DNA of 64,000 nucleotides from Maricaulis sp047308265. GTDB taxonomy: Bacteria; Pseudomonadota; Alphaproteobacteria; Caulobacterales; Maricaulaceae. This document shows positions 50,651 to 58,279 of this stretch, piece by piece. The DNA lies in contig NZ_JBKQWY010000001.1 of the NCBI RefSeq assembly GCF_047308265.1, positions 558,001-622,000 of the forward strand, given 5' to 3'. Positions within the stretch are counted from its first letter, which is position 1. Each line of letters opens with the position of its first letter. A program made the translations under genes and the position numbers. The notes under the pieces are model-generated. The model ran no database searches and was not told the DNA's origin. It was given only the letters and a program-made list of their open reading frames with translations.

Positions 50651-51637
50651 GTGTATGATGCAGATCAGTCGCAAGACACCCGCCATGCGGTTAAGTTTAC
50701 CGGACCGTGGCGCTACATCATCTGGATGGCGATCTTCACGGCGATCGTCATTGCGCTCGCAGGCTTGCTGCATGAACCCCTGACCGAAGCCTTCATGGCG
50801 AATGCGGCCATTAACGGGCTGATCCTTTTCGTTCTGGTGGTCGGCGTGGTCTATACTTATGTCCAGGCACTCAGCATCGGCCCGGCCGCGCGCTGGTTGA
50901 TGCGGTTTCGCTCGTCTGAAGACCCCGCAACCCTTCCTCGTCCGCCGGCCATTATCGCGCCGATGGCGACCATGATTTCCGAAACGGATGGCCGTATGCG
51001 CTTGTCCGCCGGATCCGTCCGAACCGTACTCGACTCAGTGGGCGCACGCATGTCTGAAGCTGGCGCTTTCACGCGCTATTTTGGTCGCCTCCTGATTTTC
51101 CTCGGTCTGTTGGGAACGTTCTGGGGCCTGCTTGAAGTGGTCGGTGCAGTAGGGGATGCGGTCCGCGCTGTGACAGAAACCTCCACGGGCGGTGAGGCCG
51201 ATGTCCTGCGTCTCATGGCGGCGATTGAAGAGCCGATCGGTGGCATGGGCACGGCCTTTGCCTCATCCCTGATTGGCCTTGCCGGGTCCCTTGTTATCGG
51301 CTTTCTGGATCTGCAGGCCAGTCGGGCCCAGAACCGTTTCTATAACGAGATTGAGGAATGGTTGTCCTCCATCTCGCGTCTTGCCGCGGCCGGTCCAACC
51401 TCGGACGGGGATGAGGTCTCGACCTCGGCTTATGTTGGTGCGCTTCTGGAACAGACCGCAGATACGCTGGATCGTCTGACCCACACGCTGGAACGCCATA
51501 CCCGCCAGCTGGATACAACGCTGCAACGTTTTGCCGAAGATAGCCGGCAGAGCCAGGAAGAGCTGGCCCGGTCGCTGCGGGATGAGATCCGGGTTCTCGT
51601 CCGCGCCCTGCAAAGCCGGGATCGTGGAGGCGAATAA
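50651..51637 (+). CDS. MotA/TolQ/ExbB-like proton-channel protein
   Basis: A 328-residue inner-membrane protein. GTG 50651 follows AAAGGGAG by nine bases; GTG 50645 or TTG 50594 are alternatives. There are two TMs near the start (YIIWMAIFTAIVIALAGLL, INGLILFVLVVGVVYTYV), a cytoplasmic loop, and then the paired TM3/TM4 with LLIFLGLLGTFWGLLEVV and EEPIGGMGTAFASSLIGL, the Pro- and Thr-containing proton-channel core of the family. The C-terminal ~70 residues are a charged amphipathic helix (TLDRLTHTLERHTRQLDTTL). It partners the OmpA/MotB-like gene two bases downstream. Confidence 0.9.
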   Translation: MYDADQSQDTRHAVKFTGPWRYIIWMAIFTAIVIALAGLLHEPLTEAFMANAAINGLILFVLVVGVVYTYVQALSIGPAARWLMRFRSSEDPATLPRPPAIIAPMATMISETDGRMRLSAGSVRTVLDSVGARMSEAGAFTRYFGRLLIFLGLLGTFWGLLEVVGAVGDAVRAVTETSTGGEADVLRLMAAIEEPIGGMGTAFASSLIGLAGSLVIGFLDLQASRAQNRFYNEIEEWLSSISRLAAAGPTSDGDEVSTSAYVGALLEQTADTLDRLTHTLERHTRQLDTTLQRFAEDSRQSQEELARSLRDEIRVLVRALQSRDRGGE

Positions 51638-51639
51638 GC

Positions 51640-52650
51640 ATGGCCGCGCCGCGCTTTTCCCGTTTTGAGGACGCCGACCAGGGGGATCACTGGCCGGGTT
51701 TCGTGGATGCCTTGGCGACGCTCCTGCTTGTCATCGTTTTTCTGCTTTCCATCTTTGTGGCCGGACAGTTTGCGCTCTCGCGGGCGCTGACCGGGCGGGA
51801 TGAGCAGTTGGCCGCCCTCAATGCGCAATTGGCCATCCTCGCCGATGAGCTGGACCTGGCACGCGATGAAAATGCGGAGCTGACCAATCGTATAACGGGC
51901 CTGGAAACCGAGATCGCCGGTCTTGAGAGCCAGAATGACTTACTCAACACAGCTCTGACGATGGCCGAGGGGCAACAGGCCGCTCTACAGGCAGAGTTGG
52001 ACAGCGAACGTGAGCTGTCCTCTGAATCCATGCAGGCGCTGGCGCTTCTCAATCAACAGCTCCAGGTCTTGCGCGATCAGATTGCGACACTGAATGCGGC
52101 GCTTGAAGCCTCGGAACAACGCGCCGAGGAGGCCGAGGCCCAGGTCATTAATCTGGGAGAGCGGCTGAACGCGGCCCTGGCCGAGCGCGCGGCTGAACTG
52201 GCCGTCTATCGTTCGGACTTTTTTGGTCGCTTACGAGCCATTCTAGGCAATCGCACAGGTGTCCGCATCGTTGGCGACCGGTTTGTGTTTGAATCGGATG
52301 TCTTGTTTGCATCAGGGTCTGCGGATCTGTCGGCTGAGGGCCGCGAAAGCCTGCGCCCGATCGCCGATGCCATCATCCAGCTGACGCGCGAGATACCGGA
52401 TGATCTAGAATGGGTGATCCGGATCGACGGCCATACGGATCCATTGCCCATTCGCACAACCTACGCCTCCAACTGGGAACTCTCAGCGGCCCGGGCGATA
52501 TCCGTGGTCAATCTGATGGAAGATCTGGGTGTGCCGTCTGAACGTCTGGTCGCCGCGGGGTTCGGTGAGCATCACCCTATTGCCGAGGGCCGGACCGCGG
52601 AGGCCTATGCCCGCAATCGTCGCATCGAGCTGAAGCTAACCGCGCGCTGA
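51640..52650 (+). CDS. MotB-like protein with coiled coil and OmpA domain
   Basis: A 336-residue stator-type protein. A single TM follows WPGFVDALATLLLVIVFLL, with Asp23 in the place of MotB's proton-accepting Asp. A long coiled coil (about 55-185, EQLAALNAQLAILADELDLA and similar heptads) separates it from an OmpA/MotB peptidoglycan-binding domain (220-335: FASGSADLSAEGRESL, DGHTDP, NWELSAARAISVVNLM, GFGEHHPIAEG, NRRIEL). It should clamp the channel to the cell wall. No flagellar genes are nearby, and the coiled-coil insertion is much longer than in flagellar MotB. Confidence 0.92.
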   Translation: MAAPRFSRFEDADQGDHWPGFVDALATLLLVIVFLLSIFVAGQFALSRALTGRDEQLAALNAQLAILADELDLARDENAELTNRITGLETEIAGLESQNDLLNTALTMAEGQQAALQAELDSERELSSESMQALALLNQQLQVLRDQIATLNAALEASEQRAEEAEAQVINLGERLNAALAERAAELAVYRSDFFGRLRAILGNRTGVRIVGDRFVFESDVLFASGSADLSAEGRESLRPIADAIIQLTREIPDDLEWVIRIDGHTDPLPIRTTYASNWELSAARAISVVNLMEDLGVPSERLVAAGFGEHHPIAEGRTAEAYARNRRIELKLTAR

Positions 52651-52806
52651 GGCTAAGCCGGTGTCACCGCTAGGTCTATTGCGTCCGACTCACTCGCTGT
52701 CTTGCCCTTTCGCGACTCTTCAGGTAGAAGCCCCGCTTCCTGAGTTTAATGAGCGGCGTGCGCGGCTGTAGGATCGTGTGGCGCGGCGGAACAGAAAGCC
52801 GGATCG

Positions 52807-53025
52807 ATGAAAAGCGATATCCATCCCGACTACCACATCATCAATGTTGTGATGACTGACGGTACGACCTTCCAAACCAAGTCCACCTGGGGCAAGGAAG
52901 GCGATACAATCAACCTCGACATCGACCCGACGTCGCACCCGGCCTGGACCGGCGGCGACCAGAAGCTGATGGACCGCGGCGGTCGCGTGTCTCGCTTCAA
53001 AGACAAGTTTGCCGGCTTCGTCTGA
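52807..53025 (+). CDS. rpmE: 50S ribosomal protein L31, zinc-independent type
   Basis: A 72-residue protein beginning MKSDIHPDYHIINVVMTDGT, then HPAWTGGDQKLMDRGGRVS. It lacks the CxxC zinc pairs of the C+ type, so it is the C- paralogue type. ATG 52807 is used. The 156-bp leader holds two GACTC sites (52687, 52714). A strong terminator follows. Confidence 0.97.
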   Translation: MKSDIHPDYHIINVVMTDGTTFQTKSTWGKEGDTINLDIDPTSHPAWTGGDQKLMDRGGRVSRFKDKFAGFV

Positions 53026-53049
53026 TCCCATTCAGGTTCATGACCTGCG

Positions 53050-53082
53050 AAGGGCGTGCTTCTCGCAAAGCGCGCCCTTTTT
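53050..53082 (+). terminator. Terminator of rpmE
   Basis: AAGGGCGTGCTT pairs with AAGCGCGCCCTT (12 bp with one G-T pair, 6-nt loop) followed by TTTTT. Confidence 0.92.
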
Positions 53083-53101
53083 GCATGGGGAACGGCCCAC
53101 G

Positions 53102-53130
53102 AAAAACGCGCCCTGCAGGCAGGGCGCGCT
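53102..53130 (-). terminator. Terminator of the RcdA-type gene
   Basis: Minus strand: CGCGCCCTGC/GCAGGGCGCG hairpin running into TTTTT (53106-53102). It sits back to back with the rpmE terminator. Confidence 0.88.
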
Positions 53131-53157
53131 CTTTGGACAGACTGAAAGGATGTGCGG

Positions 53158-53685
53158 TCAGCGGCCCCCGAAGGCGCCGTGCAGCATGGCCATATGGCCG
53201 GCAACCGGGTTGGCCGTCGTTTCACCGATCTCATCGGTGTAGAGACTGTCATCAATCCTCTTCAGTCGGGCATAGAGGGCGCGTGAGCGTTCCACCAGGT
53301 CGAGCAGGACTTGCGGGCGCGCTTCACCCTCGGGCCACAAATCATCGGTCGCCTTGTCGCGGCCCAGACGATATTTGCCATCCGTGGCTTCCTCGGCGGC
53401 CATTTCACCTTCGGCAACGGCGCGCTGTGCCAGCAACCAGGATGCGGCCTGCATCAGGCGCGTGGTGAGTTTCATGCTTTCCGTGGCATAGGCCAGGGCG
53501 CCTGCCCGATCGAGGGATTTGGCATCGTCGCGGCCCGGCCCGTCGAGATAGGTGGCGGTCTCTTCCACCAGCGCCATGCCTTCGGCAAAGAGCTTCTGGA
53601 ACATTTCCGAGCTGGCGAAATCGGCGGCACGCAGAGAGGGCTCGTTGCCAGCCGGGAAGAGTGTGGGCGGGAAGCTGTCAGTCAT
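53158..53685 (-). CDS. rcdA: DUF1465 family protein, RcdA-type ClpXP adaptor
   Basis: A 175-residue helical protein. FASSEMFQKLFAEGMALVEE and MKLTTRLMQAASWLLAQRAV are the first two helices, followed by RPQVLLDLVERSRALYARLK. This is the DUF1465 family, which contains Caulobacter RcdA, the adaptor for ClpXP degradation of CtrA at the G1-S transition. The identification rests on family pattern and length (RcdA is similarly short and all-helical). It is followed on the same strand by nothing before its terminator; DUF1192 lies just upstream, and two GANTC sites (53702, 53725) lie in the spacer. Confidence 0.75.
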   Translation of the reverse strand: MTDSFPPTLFPAGNEPSLRAADFASSEMFQKLFAEGMALVEETATYLDGPGRDDAKSLDRAGALAYATESMKLTTRLMQAASWLLAQRAVAEGEMAAEEATDGKYRLGRDKATDDLWPEGEARPQVLLDLVERSRALYARLKRIDDSLYTDEIGETTANPVAGHMAMLHGAFGGR

Positions 53686-53766
53686 GTCACGTCCAATCGT
53701 CGAGTCGTTACGGGCTTTGGTGTCGAATCAAAGCAAACTCCGGGCCAGACTCGCCGATAATCTTGA

Positions 53767-53958
53767 TCAAATCTTAAACACGGCGTCCGCTGCGCTTCGA
53801 CCCTGGCGCTTTTTTTCAGCCGCAGCATCAATCCGGGCGATCTCGTCCAGCATCATCTGGCGGCGCTCCTCCAATTCTTCAAGGGAGTAGGGTTCAAGGT
53901 CTTCGCCCGGGCGAATAACCACGTCACGGCTTGCCGGACTCTCATCATCATGGAACAT
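53767..53958 (-). CDS. DUF1192 family small protein
   Basis: A 63-residue protein from ATG 53958, after GAGGG. Acidic start MFHDDES, then LEPYSLEELEERRQMMLDEI and ARIDAAAEKKR, a short coiled-coil typical of DUF1192. It commonly sits beside DUF1465 in alphaproteobacteria. No function is known. The gene is divergent from the quinone oxidoreductase (62-bp gap). Confidence 0.85.
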   Translation of the reverse strand: MFHDDESPASRDVVIRPGEDLEPYSLEELEERRQMMLDEIARIDAAAEKKRQGRSAADAVFKI

Positions 53959-54020
53959 GAACCCCTCCCTCGTGTGCATGATCAAGCGCGAGAGCATAGA
54001 CTGAAGAGAGGCAAACGCCC

Positions 54021-55010
54021 ATGTCTGAATTGTCTGACACCATTCGTATCGTGAAAGCAGACCCGCCAGGCGGGCCGGATGCCCTGTCTATACAGACCCG
54101 TCCGACACCCCGGGCTGCGGCCGGGGAAGTGGTCATCCAGACCTTGGCCTGCGGCATTAATCGCCCCGACCAGTTTGAACGCATGGGCTTTTATCCCGCC
54201 CCGCCAGGTGCGCCCGAAGGGCTGGGGCTGGAAGTGTCCGGCCGGGTCGCGGAGATCGGTGAGGGCGTCACGCGCTGGTCCGTGGGAGATCCGGTCTGTG
54301 CGCTGGTGTCCGGTGGTGGTTATGGTGATGCGGTCAATGTCTCCGCCGGGTCGGTGTTGCCCGTACCCGATGGACTGTCCATCGAGGACGCCGCCGGTCT
54401 GCCGGAAACGGTATTTACCGTGTTCGCCAATGTGTTTGATCAGGCCGGCCTGTCACAGGGTGAGACATTTCTGGTGCATGGCGGCACAAGCGGCATCGGT
54501 ACGACCGCCATACAAATGGCCAAGGCCGCGGGAGCACGTGTTTTTGCGACGGCGGGTACGGATGAAAAATGTCGTCTCTGCGAGCGCCTGGGCGCCGACA
54601 TCGTGGTAAATTATCGTGAGGCGGATTTTCAAACCGTCTTCTCCGAAGCTGGCGGGGTAGACGTCATTCTCGACATGGTGGGCGGTGATTATGTGGCGAA
54701 GAATATTGCGATCGCCAAGGCCGGGGCACGGATCGTCTCTATCGCCTTCCTCAAGGGCAGCCAGGTTCAGCTGGACCTGATGCGGGTGATGCTCAAACGG
54801 ATCACCCTTACCGGGTCCACGCTGCGCGCACGGCCTAATTCTGAAAAAGCGCGGCTCGCGGGGCTGATCGAGGCAACGGTCTGGCCATGGATCGCAGACG
54901 GCCAGCTCCATCCCGTCATCGACAGCCGGTTTGCGCTGGACGATGTGCGCTTGGCGCATGAACGCCTCGATTCCGGTGCGCACAGTGGCAAGATACTGCT
55001 AATCCCGTGA
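54021..55010 (+). CDS. Zinc-free MDR quinone oxidoreductase
   Basis: A 329-residue medium-chain dehydrogenase of the QOR/PIG3 type. There are no structural zinc cysteines. The N-terminal GINRPDQFERMGFYPAPPG, cofactor motif HGGTSGIGTTAIQMAKA, and DMVGGDYVAKNIAI are characteristic. It reduces quinones with NADPH, often single-electron. ATG 54021 is used. Terminated by the hairpin at 55104. Confidence 0.92.
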   Translation: MSELSDTIRIVKADPPGGPDALSIQTRPTPRAAAGEVVIQTLACGINRPDQFERMGFYPAPPGAPEGLGLEVSGRVAEIGEGVTRWSVGDPVCALVSGGGYGDAVNVSAGSVLPVPDGLSIEDAAGLPETVFTVFANVFDQAGLSQGETFLVHGGTSGIGTTAIQMAKAAGARVFATAGTDEKCRLCERLGADIVVNYREADFQTVFSEAGGVDVILDMVGGDYVAKNIAIAKAGARIVSIAFLKGSQVQLDLMRVMLKRITLTGSTLRARPNSEKARLAGLIEATVWPWIADGQLHPVIDSRFALDDVRLAHERLDSGAHSGKILLIP

Positions 55011-55103
55011 CGGGCATGGCTTTGCAGGTGCCGCTCTGTGGGTTATAAAGCGAACAAATCACAGGGTCAGGTGAGTCTCCACCGGCCCCTGTGTCGGAAG
55101 CCG

Positions 55104-55130
55104 AAGCCTGGCCGCCGCGCCGGGCTTTTT
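55104..55130 (+). terminator. Terminator or attenuator before TrcR
   Basis: AAGCCTGGC/GCCGGGCTT with TTTTT (55126-55130), in the 164-bp gap before the TrcR gene. It may end the oxidoreductase transcript or act in the TrcR leader. A GAGTC (GANTC) site is at 55073. Confidence 0.65.
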
Positions 55131-55174
55131 ATTTGCGCGTTTGTCAAAAGCGCCCGAACTGCAGAGGACGTCCC

Positions 55175-55855
55175 ATGACCGAGATCCTGATGCCCAAGGC
55201 CACGGCTGTGTGGCTCGTTGACAATACCTCCCTGACCTTTGATCAGATCGCTGATTTCTGTGGCCTTCATCCGCTGGAAGTCAAAGGCATCGCCGATGGT
55301 GATGTTGCGGCAGGTGTGCGGGGCGCCGATCCGATCTCCAATGGTCAGCTGACGCGTGAAGAGATCGAGACGGCTGAAGGCAATGATGCTTATCGCATGA
55401 CGCCGGTGAAGCCGAAATATTCCGGTCTGCATCAACCGGCGAAACGCCGGGGTCCGCGGTATACACCGCTGTCGCGTCGTCAGAACCGCCCTGACGCGAT
55501 CGCGTGGCTGGTGCGTAATCACCCGGAACTGGCCGATGCACAGATCTCCAAGCTGATCGGCACGACCAAGACCACGATCCAGGCGGTGCGTGAGCGTACA
55601 CACTGGAATGCGTCCAATATCAAGCCGACCGACCCGGTGTCTCTGGGACTGTGTACCCAGATCGATCTGGATGCCCAGGTGCAAAAAGCCTCGGCCCGTC
55701 GTCGCCAGATGGAAGAGGAAAATCCGGAAATGCTGTCCGATACGCTCAAGCCGGTCGAGGATGTGCAGCCGCAGGACGAGGATGATCTGAACCCGAATAC
55801 GGGCGATATCGATCTGGAAACCCTGTTCGGCGGTGGCTCCAAATCAGAAGACTGA
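55175..55855 (+). CDS. trcR: TrcR-type (DUF1013) cell-cycle transcriptional regulator
   Basis: A 226-residue protein. The start at ATG 55175 gives MTEILMPKATAVWLVDNTSL, as in homologues. The helix-turn-helix-like FDQIADFCGLHPLEVKGIAD and the central QNRPDAIAWLVRNHPELADA then TKTTIQAVRERTHW are strongly conserved in alphaproteobacteria. This family (TrcR/DUF1013) binds RNA polymerase-associated promoters in Caulobacter-type cell cycles. The C-terminal ~50 residues are acidic and probably disordered. Confidence 0.9.
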   Translation: MTEILMPKATAVWLVDNTSLTFDQIADFCGLHPLEVKGIADGDVAAGVRGADPISNGQLTREEIETAEGNDAYRMTPVKPKYSGLHQPAKRRGPRYTPLSRRQNRPDAIAWLVRNHPELADAQISKLIGTTKTTIQAVRERTHWNASNIKPTDPVSLGLCTQIDLDAQVQKASARRRQMEEENPEMLSDTLKPVEDVQPQDEDDLNPNTGDIDLETLFGGGSKSED

Positions 55856-55881
55856 TCCGGTCCCGCACCTCTGAATGCAAG

Positions 55882-55907
55882 CGGCCGCCCTGTGGGCGGC
55901 CGTTTTT
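55882..55907 (+). terminator. Terminator of trcR
   Basis: CGGCCGCCC-TGT-GGGCGGCCG followed by TTTTT. Confidence 0.93.
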
Positions 55908-55928
55908 CGTATCGGATCCAAGGGTGGA

Positions 55929-56720
55929 TCAGACGGTATAATTCATCGCCATTCGCCCCCCATCGGCGTACAGGGTGGTGCCCGTCATATAGCTGGAATC
56001 GCGAGACGCAAGGAAGCTGGCGATAGCGGCGATCTCGTCAGGATCCCCGATACGGCCCATGGGCGTGCGCGACATGATGCGCGCTAGAGCTTCGGGATTG
56101 TCATTGACGCTCTTGAGCACGTCCGTGTTGATACTGCCCGGGCCGATGGCGTTGACGCGGATGCCGTACTTGGCCAACGACAGGGCCATGGACTTGGTCA
56201 TCTGGTTGATCGCGCCCTTGGTCGCGCAATACGCCAGCTGATCGGGTATCGCCATGACGGCATTGACCGATGACATATTGATAATGGCGTAGCGGCGGCG
56301 GGCATCATCCGTACGTTCGCCCGTTTCCTCGATCTGATCGACCATCTGGCGGGACACTTCACGGGCCACCAGGAAGAAGCCTTTCAGGTTCACACCCATA
56401 ACGCGGTCGAAATCAGCCTCTTCCAGATCCAGAATATCGCCCTTGGCGACAATTCCGGCATTGTTGACCAGCACGTCGACCCGGTCGAAGGCCGAGCGGG
56501 TTTCTGCCATCAGATTGTTGACGGAGAGACGATCCGAGACGTCACACTGGACATAGCGGGCCCGGTCCTTGTCGCCGCCCAATTCCTCGGCAAGGGCTTC
56601 ACCGGCCTGAGCATTGATATCCGCGATGATAACGCGAAAACCGTCCTCGCTGAGACGACGGGCGCAGGCGCGGCCGATGCCATTGGCTCCGCCTGTAATA
56701 ATGGCGACGCGATCTCCCAT
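55929..56720 (-). CDS. SDR family oxidoreductase
   Basis: A 263-residue classical SDR starting at ATG 56720 (MGDRVAIITGGANGIG). The cofactor motif is TGGANGIG, NNAG follows in VLVNNAGI, and Ser, Tyr and Lys of the triad lie in INMSSVNAVM and AYCATKG. Asp in IIADINAQ after the second strand favours NAD(H). A closing ADGGRMAMNYTV tail. No operon partner; the role is unknown. The 61 codons upstream in frame are rejected as Arg/Pro-rich and non-coding in look. Confidence 0.9.
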   Translation of the reverse strand: MGDRVAIITGGANGIGRACARRLSEDGFRVIIADINAQAGEALAEELGGDKDRARYVQCDVSDRLSVNNLMAETRSAFDRVDVLVNNAGIVAKGDILDLEEADFDRVMGVNLKGFFLVAREVSRQMVDQIEETGERTDDARRRYAIINMSSVNAVMAIPDQLAYCATKGAINQMTKSMALSLAKYGIRVNAIGPGSINTDVLKSVNDNPEALARIMSRTPMGRIGDPDEIAAIASFLASRDSSYMTGTTLYADGGRMAMNYTV

Positions 56721-56946
56721 GATCAGCACTCCTGGCCTGGTAACGCCCGGGCGGGCGAATGGAAAGGCGCCCGACTTGGCACAAAGCCCGGCCCGGTGCA
56801 AATGCTTCTTTGACGCGACTGCCGGGGGATCGCGGAGCTGTCGCGCGTCCCTGAAAAGGCTACGGGGCCGCCAATGGCGACCCCGGGCCTGTATGTCTGT
56901 CATTTTGTCGCGTTGAACGCGTGACCGCCAAAGCTAAGTGAAGCAG

Positions 56947-57132
56947 CTAGTTGACGGTCATGATATTTCGTCGTCGAAGGTTCTCCATCTCCTGCTTGAT
57001 ATGGAGTTTTTCCTTCTTGAGCTGGGAGAGTTCGAGCGAGTCCGCGGAGGGGTGACGGGTCACCGCCTCAATCTCTGCAGAAAGACGCGAATGTTTCGCT
57101 CCGAGCTCTCTGATGCGGGCTTCGATTGTCAT
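56947..57132 (-). CDS. DUF465 (YdcH-like) small coiled-coil protein
   Basis: A 61-residue helical protein, IRELGAKHSRLSAEIEAVTR then LSQLKKEKLHIKQEMENLRR, the DUF465 hallmark (L-KEKL-IK-E). It is divergent from ubiX, and a second DUF465 gene follows ubiX. Function unknown. Confidence 0.9.
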   Translation of the reverse strand: MTIEARIRELGAKHSRLSAEIEAVTRHPSADSLELSQLKKEKLHIKQEMENLRRRNIMTVN

Positions 57133-57222
57133 GGACTATCTCCCTTTGCTGAATTGGGGATGGAATTGAAGCACGCTACGACATTATGTCTATTCACGAA
57201 ACGTTTCCGGGGTAACTGAAAT

Positions 57223-57837
57223 ATGAAATCGGACCGAATTATCGTAGGTATTTCAGGCGCATCGGGAATTGTTTACGGAATTCGCGCGCTCCAACTTGCT
57301 TCACAACTCGGCGTAGAGACGCATTGTGTGGCATCACGTGCGGCAGAGATGACGCTGGGTTATGAGACCGATATCACGATCCCGGATTTCCGGGACATGC
57401 CCGATTTCATGTATAAAATGCCGGATGTGGGAGCGCCGATCGCCTCGGGAAGCTTCCAGACAGTGGGCATGCTGATCGCGCCCTGTTCAGTCCGTACCAT
57501 GTCCGAAATCGCCACGGGTGTGACGTCAAGCCTGCTCACGCGCGCTGCGGATGTGGTGTTGAAGGAGCGTCGCCGTCTGGTCCTGATGGTGCGCGAAACC
57601 CCGTTTCATCTGGGGCATATCCGGACCATGGAGACGCTGACGGAGATGGGGGCGATTATATGTCCGCCCCTGCCGGCTTTTTATGCGCGTCCCAAAACCA
57701 TTGAGGAGATGGTTGATCAGTCGGTCGGTCGGGCCCTGGACCTGTTCGGCCTCGACTGGTCGGGCACTCAGCGCTGGGGAGAGGATATTGAAGGCGGAAA
57801 AAGACCGTCGTCTTCGCGTAATTCGCGTAATTCGTGA
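57223..57837 (+). CDS. ubiX: Flavin prenyltransferase UbiX
   Basis: A 204-residue enzyme that makes prenylated FMN for the decarboxylase UbiD in ubiquinone synthesis. Motifs GISGASGIVYGIRALQL (start), the PCSVRTMSEIATGVTSSLL loop, and MVRETPFHLGHIRTM are diagnostic. The last ~15 residues (PSSSRNSRNS) are an atypical Ser/Arg/Asn tail with a GCGTAATTC repeat in the DNA (GTAATTCGCGTAATTCG). A ubiD gene is not in the window. Confidence 0.95.
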   Translation: MKSDRIIVGISGASGIVYGIRALQLASQLGVETHCVASRAAEMTLGYETDITIPDFRDMPDFMYKMPDVGAPIASGSFQTVGMLIAPCSVRTMSEIATGVTSSLLTRAADVVLKERRRLVLMVRETPFHLGHIRTMETLTEMGAIICPPLPAFYARPKTIEEMVDQSVGRALDLFGLDWSGTQRWGEDIEGGKRPSSSRNSRNS

Positions 57838-57929
57838 TTTCTGGTAAGATTTGATCAGTCTTTGTTTGCCTCACTGGAGGGTGTGGGGTATCACGCCTCC
57901 CTCGCTGCTTCGCCGAATTGGGGTCGGCC

Positions 57930-58003
57930 GGTAGCGACCTTTATAGGTTGCGACCTTTATCGGTTGCGACCTTCACCGGTTGCGAGTTGACCGGTTGCGT
58001 AGC
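57930..58003. repeat. 16-bp tandem repeat between ubiX and DUF465
   Basis: Five adjacent copies, the last partial: GGTAGCGACCTTTATA, GGTTGCGACCTTTATC, GGTTGCGACCTTCACC, GGTTGCGAGTTGACC, then GGTTGCGTAGCAG. Period 16, with one copy of 15. Copies decay toward the right. It lies just before the second DUF465 gene (start 58044). Confidence 0.9.
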
Positions 58004-58043
58004 AGTGCCAGTCCCCGCCAATGAAACAAAGGATACCACGCTC

Positions 58044-58256
58044 ATGCTCGGAGAGTCGCTTGATCAGGAAGTCCTTCTGGCTCGGCTCGAGGAGTTGCGT
58101 GCGGAACACGCCTCACTGAACGCGGAAGTCGATGCTCTGGCTGAATGTGGTGTGGTGGACCAGCTCAAGATCGCGCGCCTCAAGAAAGAAAAGCTGCGCG
58201 TGAAGGACGAAATCTCCCGCGTGGAAGATCAGATGACGCCGGACATTATTGCCTGA
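58044..58256 (+). CDS. DUF465 (YdcH-like) small coiled-coil protein
   Basis: A 70-residue helical protein from ATG 58044: LLARLEELRAEHASLNAEVD then QLKIARLKKEKLRVKDEISR. It is a paralogue of the protein at 56947-57132. Upstream in-frame codons run through the tandem repeat and are not used. Downstream and convergent is a GGDEF gene. Confidence 0.85.
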   Translation: MLGESLDQEVLLARLEELRAEHASLNAEVDALAECGVVDQLKIARLKKEKLRVKDEISRVEDQMTPDIIA

Positions 58257-58279
58257 ACCTGCGCTTGTGCGCCGGTGAG

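Noticed and set aside
50651..52650. Zorya phage-defence system
   Set aside because: Only a ZorA/ZorB-like shape is present. There is no ZorC, ZorD or ZorE gene, and the neighbours are housekeeping genes (efp, suhB, rpmE).
57800..57837. Frameshift at the ubiX C-terminus
   Set aside because: The Ser/Arg/Asn tail follows a complete UbiX domain and looks like an extension created by a small repeat, not a break.
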